A stretch of 7,313 bases of DNA from Spirochaetaceae bacterium (GCA_031265535.1 JAISCO010000360.1:1-7313), one strand, 5' to 3'; shown: positions 1 through 5,446, counted from the first letter of the stretch. Program-made: numbers and translations. Notes: a model not told the origin generated them from the sequence alone.

Positions 1-1
1 C

Positions 2-199
2 GAAAAAAGAGAAAAGCCATCCCGGCCATGTATTAAGCGGGAAGAGTCCCTATCCGGCGATGCCGTCAGGTATAATGTATTTGAATTTATGCCGCAAGTG
101 TTGAGGGGGGGGGGGGGGAGATGTGAGCGTTATATAAAGCTTTATCCCGCGCCAAATCTTTCGCGGTTAAAGCATGAAAGTTTTTTCTATCGTTTTTAA
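2..199 (+). CDS. Possible 3' end of an unrecognised gene spanning a poly-G tract
   Basis: One plus-strand frame stays open from the left edge to a TAA at 197-199, about 65 codons. The other two plus frames close at 34-36 and 102-104. Its central part reads GDAVRYNVFEFMPQVLR and then enters four glycine codons made by the G tract. I recognise no family, and third-position base use does not clearly favour this frame over its neighbours. If it is real, the gene starts outside the window, and any change in G count would shift its frame and alter the C-terminus. It could equally be chance openness in a spacer. Confidence 0.2.
   Translation, partial: EKREKPSRPCIKREESLSGDAVRYNVFEFMPQVLRGGGGRCERYIKLYPAPNLSRLKHESFFYRF
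105..118 (+). repeat. Poly-G homopolymer tract (14 G)
   Basis: An uninterrupted run of 14 G lies between TTGA and AGATGTGAG. Runs of this length are prone to slipped-strand mispairing. In Treponema pallidum, G tracts upstream of some tpr genes vary in length and affect transcription. Here the tract lies in a possible reading frame and also between a TTGAGG motif (101-106) and TATA-like motifs (131-138), so frame switching or promoter-spacing change are both conceivable. Neither is shown. Confidence 0.9.
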
Positions 200-493
200 C
201 ACTTTTTTCCACAGTAATTTTCCCCACGCGGATAAAATCCGCCTAACAATAAAGCTCCCGAAAACCGGGCTAAAGGACAAAAGGTTTTTTGGCCCGCTCC
301 ACAGAGACCAAAAGCACAAACCAACCAGCGATGCTTTAGCGCCGCTTCACACCCCTGTCCACTATACATGATATACACGTCTTCGTAGAAAAATCAAGCT
401 GCCGCCGCTTTTTTTTTCGCGCGCGGCTTTTGTCCCCGTTGTCAATGATTTTTCGTAGCTTTACGCGGCTCCCGGTATGCTGGCACTGTGTAC
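200..493. other. Intergenic stretch with small inverted repeats, no gene seen
   Basis: No convincing gene is visible; the short open frames here have no ribosome binding site or recognisable protein. Local structure includes a perfect hairpin GCGGAT-AAA-ATCCGC at 228-242. A 9-bp inverted repeat, GAAAAATCA at 388-396 and TGATTTTTC at 446-454, encloses a GC-rich hairpin (GCCGC 401-405 with GCGGC 423-427) whose loop holds nine T. Just upstream, ATAAAGCTTTAT at 134-145 is a perfect palindrome. Some of these could stop transcripts arriving from the minus-strand synthetase gene, but none is a textbook terminator in that direction. Confidence 0.5.
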
Positions 494-613
494 CGCTGAC
501 GGGCGGTATGCTAGCGCGGAGCGCATGTAAACCCGCTGGCGGGCGCTGACGGGCGGTATGCTAGCGCGGAGCGCATGTAAACCCGCTGGCGGGCGCTGGC
601 GGGCGCTGGCGGG
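494..613. repeat. 50-bp tandem duplication built on a 10-bp unit
   Basis: Two identical 50-bp copies lie head to tail at 494-543 and 544-593. Each begins CGCTGACGGG, contains CGGTATGCTAGCGCGG and ends CGCTGGCGGG. The ending 10-mer is repeated twice more at 594-603 and 604-613, so the array grows by a 10-bp unit as well. A decayed relative (CGGTATGCTGGC) starts at 473. The array stops 9 bp from the stop codon of the minus-strand synthetase gene, so its transcript would run into it. The identical copies point to recent expansion. Confidence 0.9.
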
Positions 614-622
614 TTAACTTGC

Positions 623-2332
623 CTAAGGTGTTTTCGGGCGTATGTTCTTTGTCATCTCCATCACTTTGCTGCCGATGTTTTTTGCCGCTTCCTCGGCGCG
701 GATTACACTGCGCCGTATTTTACCGCTTATTGTCTTGGGAAGCTCGTCCACAAACTCTATGACGCGCGGATATTTGTACAGAGCGGTTTCGCGTTTAACA
801 TAATCTTGCATTTCACGCCCCAGTGCCGGATTGGGTTCATAGCCGGGCGCGACCACTATCGTGGCCTTAACCACTTGCCCGCGCTGCGGGTCGTACACGC
901 CGGTAACGGCGCACTCCAGCACTGCCGGATGTTGCTGCAATACACTTTCCACCTCGAAGGGACTTATCCTGAAGCCGGAGCTTTTTATCATGTCGTCGGT
1001 GCGCCCGCTGAACCAAAGATAGCCGTCTTCATCAAGGCTGGCAACATCGCCGGTGTGGTAGACATTGCCGCTGAAAGCCTGCCGTGTAAGCGCTTCATCA
1101 TTGTAGTAGCCGGAAAACATCCCAAAAGGGCGCCCCTTATCAAGGCGCAGCACGATTTCGCCAAGCTCCCCGCAAGCGCAGGACTTGCCTTCCGCGTTGA
1201 TTACATCAACATCGTAGCCGGGCGCGGGGCGTCCCATCGACCCGGGTTTTAGTTCCATCCAAGGGAATGACCCGACTATCAACGTAGTTTCGGTTTGCCC
1301 AAAGCCCTCGCGTATCTTTAAGCCGGTCATCTCCGTAAACTTGTCCGATACTTCGGGATTCAGCGCCTCGCCCGCCGTTGTGCAGTATGTCAGTGATGAA
1401 AGATCATATTTTTTTAAGTTGGTTTTTATCAGATAGCGGTATACCGTTGGCGGCGCGCAAAATGTCGTTATCCGGTAACGCCATATTTTTTCCAGCAATT
1501 TTTGCGGCACAAACGAAAGCATATCATAGACAAACACCGCGCTGCCGGCAATCCATTGACCGTAAATCTTGCCCCACATCGCCTTTCCCCAGCCGGTTTC
1601 CGCCACGGTAAGATGAAGCCCGTTATCCCGCACATTCTGCCAATACTTTGCCGTAACTATGTGTCCCAGCGGGTAAGTAAAGTTATGCAGCACCATCTTA
1701 GGCTCGCCCGATGTCCCCGATGTAAAGTACAGCAGCATAATGTCGTTGTTTTTTGCCATCACGTCCGCCGACGGGCGCGGAAAATTTTCCGAAAAACATG
1801 CGGGCTTATACTTTGTCCAGCCTGCCCGGTCGGGCCCCACCGTAACAAGATGCTTAACGCTGGGTGAAGATAAAAGCGCCTTTTCTGACTCGGACTGCAA
1901 ATGTGGATCATCCAGTGTAATTATCATCTTGATTCCCGCGGCGTTGTTTCTGTAAACAAGGTCTTTTTCCAGCAGCATATTTGTAGCGGGAACAGCTACC
2001 GCGCCTATTTTATGCAGCGCAAGCAAGAAAAACCAAAATTCATAGCGGCGCCGCAGAATCAGCATCACAAAATCGCCCTTTTTTATGTCAAGCGAGGTCA
2101 GAAAGTTTGCCGCCTTGTTTGTTTCTTTGGCAAGTGTGGCAAAATTGATAATCTGCTCACTCGCGTCATCACACCAAACCAACGCGCGCCGGTCCGGTTC
2201 CTGCTCCGCATACTTATCAACTACATCAAACGCAAAATTAAAATTCTCAGGTATATGAATTGAAAATTTTTCCCGCATTTCTTCATAAGATTTGATTTCA
2301 CCGTCAAAATCCAAATAATCATGTAACAACAT
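623..2332 (-). CDS. Acyl-CoA synthetase, AMP-forming (acetate/medium-chain acid type)
   Basis: This 569-residue enzyme of the ANL (adenylate-forming) superfamily should activate a carboxylic acid with ATP to an acyl-adenylate and then transfer it to CoA in the cytoplasm. Visible motifs are the phosphate loop YFTSGTSGEPK (about 202-212), GFGQTET (343-349), YHTGD (425-429), the hinge region GRTDDMIKSSGFR (from 443) and the C-terminal PKTISGKIRR with the catalytic lysine near 538. Segments such as WGKAMWGKIYGQW resemble the medium-chain acyl-CoA synthetase (ACSM/MACS) branch more than classical acetyl-CoA synthetase, so the substrate stays open. I chose the ATG at 2332 because GAGG lies 7 bases before it. 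A TTG at 2356 extends the frame by 8 residues but falls inside a repeat and has no such site. The length is complete and no damage is seen. The gene stands alone on its strand. Confidence 0.93.
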   Translation of the reverse strand: MLLHDYLDFDGEIKSYEEMREKFSIHIPENFNFAFDVVDKYAEQEPDRRALVWCDDASEQIINFATLAKETNKAANFLTSLDIKKGDFVMLILRRRYEFWFFLLALHKIGAVAVPATNMLLEKDLVYRNNAAGIKMIITLDDPHLQSESEKALLSSPSVKHLVTVGPDRAGWTKYKPACFSENFPRPSADVMAKNNDIMLLYFTSGTSGEPKMVLHNFTYPLGHIVTAKYWQNVRDNGLHLTVAETGWGKAMWGKIYGQWIAGSAVFVYDMLSFVPQKLLEKIWRYRITTFCAPPTVYRYLIKTNLKKYDLSSLTYCTTAGEALNPEVSDKFTEMTGLKIREGFGQTETTLIVGSFPWMELKPGSMGRPAPGYDVDVINAEGKSCACGELGEIVLRLDKGRPFGMFSGYYNDEALTRQAFSGNVYHTGDVASLDEDGYLWFSGRTDDMIKSSGFRISPFEVESVLQQHPAVLECAVTGVYDPQRGQVVKATIVVAPGYEPNPALGREMQDYVKRETALYKYPRVIEFVDELPKTISGKIRRSVIRAEEAAKNIGSKVMEMTKNIRPKTP

Positions 2333-2344
2333 AAATACCTCATC

Positions 2345-2401
2345 TGTTATTCGCAAAGTCTGGTTTAATGCCCCGCAAATTTTGTCGCAAACTTGTTTGC
2401 G
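2345..2401 (-). repeat. Partial copy of a dispersed element upstream of the synthetase gene
   Basis: Read on the minus strand, 2345-2376 matches plus-strand 3975-4006 at 30 of 32 positions (core CATTAAACCAGACTTTGCG). Next to it, the near-palindrome GCAAACAAGTTTGC (2388-2401, minus strand) matches copies at 3908-3921 and 3960-3973. The two blocks are separated here by AT-rich sequence that the other copy lacks. The block ends about 12 bases before the synthetase start codon, so it forms the gene's 5' leader or promoter region. I see no clear promoter boxes in it. Confidence 0.8.
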
Positions 2402-2440
2402 CGCTTGCCTTGTTTGCGCGCTCGCCTTGCTTGCGCCTTT
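2395..2440. repeat. 17-bp tandem repeat, two good copies and one decayed
   Basis: GTTTGCGCGCTTGCCTT at 2395-2411 is followed directly by a copy with one change (CTTG to CTCG) at 2412-2428, and a shortened third unit GCTTGCGCCTTT at 2429-2440. The first unit overlaps the near-palindrome of the dispersed element, which suggests that the array grew out of the element's edge. A small hairpin, CGCC-TTTA-GGCG at 2434-2445, closes it. Confidence 0.75.
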
Positions 2441-2469
2441 AGGCGGGGAGCTTCATTCTTGCACAGTCC

Positions 2470-2673
2470 CTAGTGTTCGTACACGATTGTAACAGTGGGT
2501 GAGTTTGTTCCAAACATGAAGAATTTTATAAACCGCGAAGTCAAAGAAGTCGAATAAGTTTTTAAGAGCCCCTCTTTCTCTTTCCTTCTTTGACTTTTTC
2601 GACTTTGAGGTAAAATATTTTTCTTCCGATATTGAGACCGCTACCCACAGTTTGAAGGATGTCAAGACACTAG
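2470..2673. repeat. About 204-bp imperfect palindrome (possible MITE or insertion-sequence remnant)
   Basis: CTAGTGT at 2470-2476 is mirrored by ACACTAG at 2667-2673. Inside these, CAGTGGGT (2493-2500) mirrors ACCCACAG (2643-2650), and ACC (2532-2534) mirrors GGT (2609-2611). Spacings are exactly equal on the two sides (16 and 31 bases). The inner arms carry AAGTC-AA motifs that align at 18 of 24 positions. By hand, the arms agree at roughly 57 percent overall, concentrated in blocks. A minus-strand open frame of 70 codons (2453-2665) crosses it but has no ribosome site and looks like a by-product of the repeat. No transposase is seen, so the mobile origin is inference. Confidence 0.6.
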
Positions 2674-2940
2674 TTGTCCTGAAATGGACAAGCCATTTTT
2701 GTTTTTGACATGATATATCTGTAAAGGTTGCAAAATGACGGCATTTTTTACCATGCCATATTCCTATTTTTCAGTTTTTTCAAGAGGCGTTTCCGGTGTT
2801 TTTACGTTTGTCCGCTGATTGCGCCATAAATGGCGGCTGATTACGCGAATTACGCCCGCTCCGATCAGTTATAGCGCCGATACCCCAAAAATCAGTGTAA
2901 TCTGCATAATCAGTGGATCCCGCACTCCTCACTGCCGCTT
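2674..2940. other. Intergenic spacer with small hairpins and decayed repeats
   Basis: No gene is seen. TTGTCC-TGAAAT-GGACAA at 2674-2691 is a perfect 6-bp stem, followed by GCCATTTTTGTTTTTG; it could act as a weak plus-strand terminator or belong to the adjoining palindrome. CGCCA-TAAA-TGGCG (2822-2835) and GGCAT/ATGCC (2740-2757) are further short stems. Around 2814-2925 there are several CTGATTACGC / AATCAGTGTAATC-like words, which look like a worn dispersed repeat. Confidence 0.5.
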
Positions 2941-3046
2941 AATTGCTCATTGCTAATTGTTCATTGTTACCTTTTCCTTTTTACCTTTTCCTTGCATTGC
3001 TCATCCATTGTTCATTCTTCAATTGCTCATTATTCATTGTTCATCA
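2941..3046 (-). repeat. Heptamer-like TGARCAA array following the LRR gene
   Basis: On the minus strand the sequence after the LRR stop codon is made of 7-base words of the type TGAACAA, TGAATAA, TGAGCAA and TTAGCAA, with some spacing slips. It is interrupted by a duplicated GGAAAAGGTAA block. The array starts at the stop codon itself (TGA at 3046-3044). Heptanucleotide arrays of this look are best known from cyanobacteria; I know of no function. Confidence 0.7.
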
Positions 3047-3592
3047 CTGTCTTGCCCATGTCTTGCCGCCATCACCAGACCGATACGTCCCTGCCCGCTT
3101 GCCTCCCTGCGTGTAAACATTTGCCAGGTTTCCGGGAAATGGATCGCCCGCTATTCCCACATTGGCCGGGATAGTTACACTGGTTAATTGGTTTTCACGA
3201 AACGCCGACCCTCTGATAACGGTAACGGAATCAGGTATGGTAACGCTGGTTAATTTGTTATGCCAAAACGCTACCTCTTCTATAACGGTAACCGAATTAG
3301 GAATGGTAACGCCGGTTAATTGATTGCTATGAAACGCCCCCTCTCCGATAACGGTAACCGAATTGGGAATAGTTACGCCGGTTAATTGTTTTCTGTAAAA
3401 TGCCCCCGATCCGATAGCGGTAACCGGCAGCTTGTTTATCCGTCCGGGTATCGTTACGTCCTTTGCGCTTCCCGTGTAGCCGGTAATGGTTACTTCCCCG
3501 TTCTTGATCTCGTAAGTGAAATCCGCCGCGTCTTGGCCAGACAGACAGACCCCGATAAACAAGGCGAAAACGAATAAAACCGATCTTTTCAT
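3044..3592 (-). CDS. Secreted BspA-like leucine-rich-repeat protein
   Basis: This 182-residue protein has an N-terminal signal peptide (MKRSVLFVFALFIGVCLSGQ). The cysteine is preceded by IGV, which is a poor lipobox, so cleavage by signal peptidase I is likelier than lipidation. Residues about 25-57 (FTYEIKNGEVTITGYTG...VTIPGRINKLPVTAI) are the usual cap of BspA/LRR_5 proteins. Four 22-residue repeats of the form AF...QLT-VTIP-SVTVI follow (about 61-148). The tail NLANVYTQGGKRAGTY...TWARQ resembles that of many treponemal LRR proteins. The start at 3592 has AAAGGAG 6 bases upstream; an upstream ATG at 3613 lacks one. Such proteins are exported and often mediate binding to surfaces or other proteins, but the partner is unknown. 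At four repeats it is at the short end for the family. Confidence 0.85.
   Translation of the reverse strand: MKRSVLFVFALFIGVCLSGQDAADFTYEIKNGEVTITGYTGSAKDVTIPGRINKLPVTAIGSGAFYRKQLTGVTIPNSVTVIGEGAFHSNQLTGVTIPNSVTVIEEVAFWHNKLTSVTIPDSVTVIRGSAFRENQLTSVTIPANVGIAGDPFPGNLANVYTQGGKRAGTYRSGDGGKTWARQ
3170..3445 (-). repeat. 66-bp in-frame tandem repeats encoding LRR units
   Basis: The word GGTTAATT recurs at 3182, 3248, 3314 and 3380, exactly 66 bases apart, within longer units sharing GGTAAC.GAATTAGG. The middle units are nearly identical in DNA as well as protein, which suggests recent duplication and a potential for copy-number change without breaking the frame. Confidence 0.88.
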
Positions 3593-3612
3593 ACCATGCT
3601 CCTTTGATCGCA
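3593..3612 (-). promoter_or_regulatory. Ribosome binding site of the LRR gene
   Basis: On the minus strand AAAGGAG precedes the ATG at 3592 by 6 bases, which fixes the start at residue 8 of the longest open frame. An overlapping ATG two bases closer to the site (GAGCATGGTATG) is in another frame. Confidence 0.8.
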
Positions 3613-3613
3613 T

Positions 3614-3871
3614 TATGGCGCCCCGCGCCGTATTCTTTGTTACCCGGCAACATTGGCTCGTTCACGGCGAGACTATCCGCCTTGACGGGCGGGTCCTGCT
3701 CATGTCGAACCAGAGCCCCGTCTCATTTTGTGCCTATCGCCGCTTTCAATCTTGAAGCCGCAGCCCCAAATCGTCAACATCTTTCCTTCTTCCTTCTTCC
3801 TTTCTATAAGAGCAATCCCCCCCTATAGCCTGATTACTCTATTATATCATGTTATTTTGAGCAAATATTTT
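3614..3871. other. Intergenic spacer with pyrimidine tract and hairpin
   Basis: No gene is seen between the LRR gene and the dispersed element. The spacer holds a run of 26 uninterrupted pyrimidines (3780-3805, built of CTTCCTT-like words). Next is an inverted repeat, AGAGCAATC (3809-3817) with GATTACTCT (3832-3840), 8 of 9 pairs, whose loop contains seven C. The LRR promoter should lie near 3615-3680 on the minus strand, but I cannot point to convincing boxes. Confidence 0.5.
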
Positions 3872-4006
3872 CGCCTGTTGGTTTAATACCAAATTTTTGC
3901 AGGCGGCGCAAACAAGTTTGCATTCTTAATTTGAGCCGCCGCAGAGACGCAAATTTGCGGCAAACAAGTTTGCGGCGGGGTATTAAACCAGACTTTGCGA
4001 ACAACA
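3872..4006 (+). repeat. MITE-like dispersed repeat element with nested inverted repeats
   Basis: A perfect 12-bp inverted repeat bounds the core: TGGTTTAATACC at 3879-3890 and GGTATTAAACCA at 3979-3990, 112 bp end to end. Inside are two copies of GCAAACAAGTTTGC (3908-3921 and 3960-3973), the perfect palindrome CGCAAATTTGCG (3948-3959) and a 7-bp stem CCGCCGC (3936-3942) with GCGGCGG (3972-3978). The left end is itself a hairpin: CGCCTG at 3872-3877 pairs with CAGGCG at 3900-3905 around TTGGT/ACCAA. The right end (3975-4006) recurs inverted at 2345-2376. There is no coding capacity, so if mobile it would need a transposase elsewhere. Confidence 0.7.
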
Positions 4007-4033
4007 AAGAAAAATTGAGATTTTTTACGAAAT

Positions 4034-4065
4034 TTCCAAACACTTTTGGAATATAAACGTATAAT
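4034..4065 (+). promoter_or_regulatory. Candidate promoter with palindromic operator for the sigma operon
   Basis: TATAAT at 4060-4065 is a perfect -10 match. Transcription would start about 7 bases later, at or next to the ATG at 4071. Immediately upstream, TTCCAAA-CACT-TTTGGAA (4034-4051) is a perfect 7-bp inverted repeat covering the place where a -35 box should be, and no TTGACA-like box is present. A dimeric regulator bound there would control the promoter, or an activator would replace the missing -35 contact. This is a reading of sequence only. Confidence 0.5.
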
Positions 4066-4070
4066 TAAAC

Positions 4071-4643
4071 ATGACCATTGATAAAAATCAATTAAGATTA
4101 TGTATTCTGGATAAGGATAGAAACTCACAGGATAAATTCAAAGACCTGTGGGAGTATTATTTCCCGCGTTTATTGGTTTATATTGCGTCATTTAAAGGAA
4201 TATCGCCCCATGAATATAATGATATTGTCTCGGAAGTTCTTTTAACTGTTTTTAAAAAGATTGAACAGTATAATCAAAAATATTCATTATCAACATGGGT
4301 TTATACTATCGCCAAAAATCATTTTATAGACGCGATCAGAAAGTCAAAAAATACTAACGTTGTGCCAATAGATTTAATAGACGAGCAATATGTCGTTAAT
4401 CATACAGCGCAAAAGAATGTTATTGATATAATTATCGAACAGGACGCGGCTGATAAATGTCAACAAATTATAAAAAGCCTTAAAGAACGGGACAAACGGT
4501 TAATTTTCCTTAAATATTACGAAGGGCTGAATTCAAAAGAAATTGCTCTTATAGAAGGCATTCCGGCGAGTACGGTACGACAACGGCTCATGGTCGTTAA
4601 ATCATATATTAAAGAACGTATAGGAGGCTGTTATGCAAATTGA
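4071..4643 (+). CDS. ECF-type RNA polymerase sigma factor
   Basis: This 190-residue protein has the two-domain layout of ECF (group 4) sigma factors, which direct RNA polymerase to a small set of promoters. Region 2 spans about 22-92, with FKDLWEYYFPRLL, then DIVSEVLLTVFKKI and LSTWVYTIAKNHFIDAIRK (core binding and -10 recognition). Region 4 spans about 130-185, with LKERDKRLIFLKYYEG and the helix-turn-helix SKEIALIEGIPASTVRQRL (-35 recognition). An in-frame stop at 4062-4064 and the lack of other early start codons fix ATG 4071. No Shine-Dalgarno sequence precedes it, which fits a leaderless message. The last 11 bases overlap the next gene. The gene is clearly more AT-rich than the flanking metabolic genes. 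The ECF subgroup and target promoters cannot be told from here. Confidence 0.93.
   Translation: MTIDKNQLRLCILDKDRNSQDKFKDLWEYYFPRLLVYIASFKGISPHEYNDIVSEVLLTVFKKIEQYNQKYSLSTWVYTIAKNHFIDAIRKSKNTNVVPIDLIDEQYVVNHTAQKNVIDIIIEQDAADKCQQIIKSLKERDKRLIFLKYYEGLNSKEIALIEGIPASTVRQRLMVVKSYIKERIGGCYAN
4621..4632 (+). promoter_or_regulatory. Strong ribosome binding site inside the sigma gene
   Basis: AGGAGG sits about 6 bases before the ATG at 4633, within the last codons of the sigma gene. It sets the downstream start and makes coupled translation likely, as is common for sigma/anti-sigma pairs that must be made in balance. Confidence 0.8.
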
Positions 4644-4947
4644 TAAAATAATTAAGGCGGTATTTGAAAAGGAAGTTAATGGAAACTGTCCCATAATACC
4701 CCCATTTCAAAATTATGGTACAGGCGATTTAGGAAAAAAAACTATAATTAAAAACCGCCGGAGCCATCTTATGGAAATCGGTTTTGCCGCCTGTTTCATT
4801 ATTATTCTTGGTATTTCTGTCTTCTTAAAAGACAATGTTTTGAGAAGTCCGGTCGTAAATCAGGGAGCATTTATCGAACAATTATTCCCGGAAAATCCAA
4901 AAGAAGCCTTTTATGATTTTATTTCGGCAATACATTCCTCGTTTTGA
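4633..4947 (+). CDS. Small single-pass membrane protein, putative anti-sigma factor
   Basis: This 104-residue protein has a polar N-terminal half (1-47), one hydrophobic segment (about 48-65, IGFAACFIIILGISVFL) and a short tail of about 39 residues. The basic stretch KKTIIKNRR before the membrane segment predicts a cytoplasmic N-terminus. Its gene overlaps the sigma gene by 11 bases and has its own strong ribosome site. Topology, size and position fit an anti-sigma factor that sequesters the sigma factor at the membrane. There is no HxxxCxxC zinc motif (one Cys, residue 19, lies in the N-terminal part), and I recognise no domain, so the role rests on context. The cytoplasmic part is short for the usual anti-sigma fold. 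A membrane accessory of the next protein is the main alternative. Confidence 0.6.
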   Translation: MQIDKIIKAVFEKEVNGNCPIIPPFQNYGTGDLGKKTIIKNRRSHLMEIGFAACFIIILGISVFLKDNVLRSPVVNQGAFIEQLFPENPKEAFYDFISAIHSSF

Positions 4948-4978
4948 GGAATAAATTTATATTTTACAGGAGAACCGT

Positions 4979-5437
4979 ATGTTGTTGAACTATTTTCTTG
5001 CTGTCCTGGTGCTGGCATTTAGCTTTGCCGGAACCGTATTTATGTCAGGCGGAGCCCTCTCTGGGTATCTGGATATTCCCAGTATACTTATTATGGTGTT
5101 TTTCCCCTTTGTATATCAATGCCTTCTATTCGGCGTTTCAACGGTTAAAACTGCCTTTACTGCGGGCTTCAAAAAAGACGCCGCCATGGAACAACTGACA
5201 AAAGCGCAATTATTTTTTAAAAGCTATAGTAAAGTTATTTGGATTACCGCTCTTGCGGTAGTGCTTATAGGAATGATTGCCATATTGAAATATCTGGAAG
5301 ACCGTACCGCGCTTGGTCCCAATTTTGCTCTTGCCTTTTTATCGCTTTTATACGGGGGAATGCTGCATTTGGTAATTATAATACCCAATTCTGTTTTTTT
5401 GAAAAAGCGTTTAATAGAATTAAATATGGACATATAA
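4979..5437 (+). CDS. Compact MotA/TolQ/ExbB-like four-helix membrane protein
   Basis: This 152-residue protein has four predicted membrane segments (about 3-23, 35-54, 85-105 and 114-140). GGALSGYLDIPSILI (24-38) matches the loop and second helix of MotA-type proteins (GG.L..F.D.PS). LIGMIAILKYLED (96-108) and LGPNFALAFLSLLYGGML (112-129) match the third and fourth helices. MotA is normally about 250-300 residues; the part missing is the large cytoplasmic domain between helices 2 and 3, here only about 30 residues. The proline usually found early in helix 3 of MotA is not seen, so ion conduction is doubtful. AGGAGA 5 bases before ATG supports the start. It follows the anti-sigma candidate by 31 bases in the same operon and could be a sensor or channel feeding that pair. 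MotA kinship is from recalled motifs, not a search. Confidence 0.65.
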   Translation: MLLNYFLAVLVLAFSFAGTVFMSGGALSGYLDIPSILIMVFFPFVYQCLLFGVSTVKTAFTAGFKKDAAMEQLTKAQLFFKSYSKVIWITALAVVLIGMIAILKYLEDRTALGPNFALAFLSLLYGGMLHLVIIIPNSVFLKKRLIELNMDI

Positions 5438-5446
5438 AAACAGGTG

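Noticed and set aside
174..371. 65-codon plus-strand open frame after the poly-G tract
   Set aside because: No ribosome binding site, no recognisable protein, and an overlapping minus frame of similar length (196-378) is equally open. It looks like spacer.
494..613. CRISPR array
   Set aside because: The repeats are directly adjacent with no unique spacers and no cas genes, so this is a plain tandem repeat.
806..1252. 148-codon plus-strand frame inside the synthetase gene, with other plus frames at 1378-2263
   Set aside because: These are opposite-strand shadows of a gene with all family motifs intact; none has a plausible start or domain.
2333..2356. TTG start giving an 8-residue longer synthetase
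   Set aside because: The TTG lies in the dispersed repeat and lacks a ribosome site, while the ATG at 2332 has GAGG at good spacing.
2453..2665. 70-codon minus-strand frame across the large palindrome
   Set aside because: Lys/Ser-rich translation comes from the AAGTC repeat words; no ribosome site and no family.
3327..3665. 112-codon minus frame overlapping the LRR gene
   Set aside because: Out-of-frame shadow of the 66-bp repeats; the LRR frame has a signal peptide, repeats and a strong ribosome site.
3883..4128. Minus-strand frames of 63-81 codons over the repeat element and start of the sigma gene
   Set aside because: They translate inverted repeats and the antisense of the sigma gene; no start signal.
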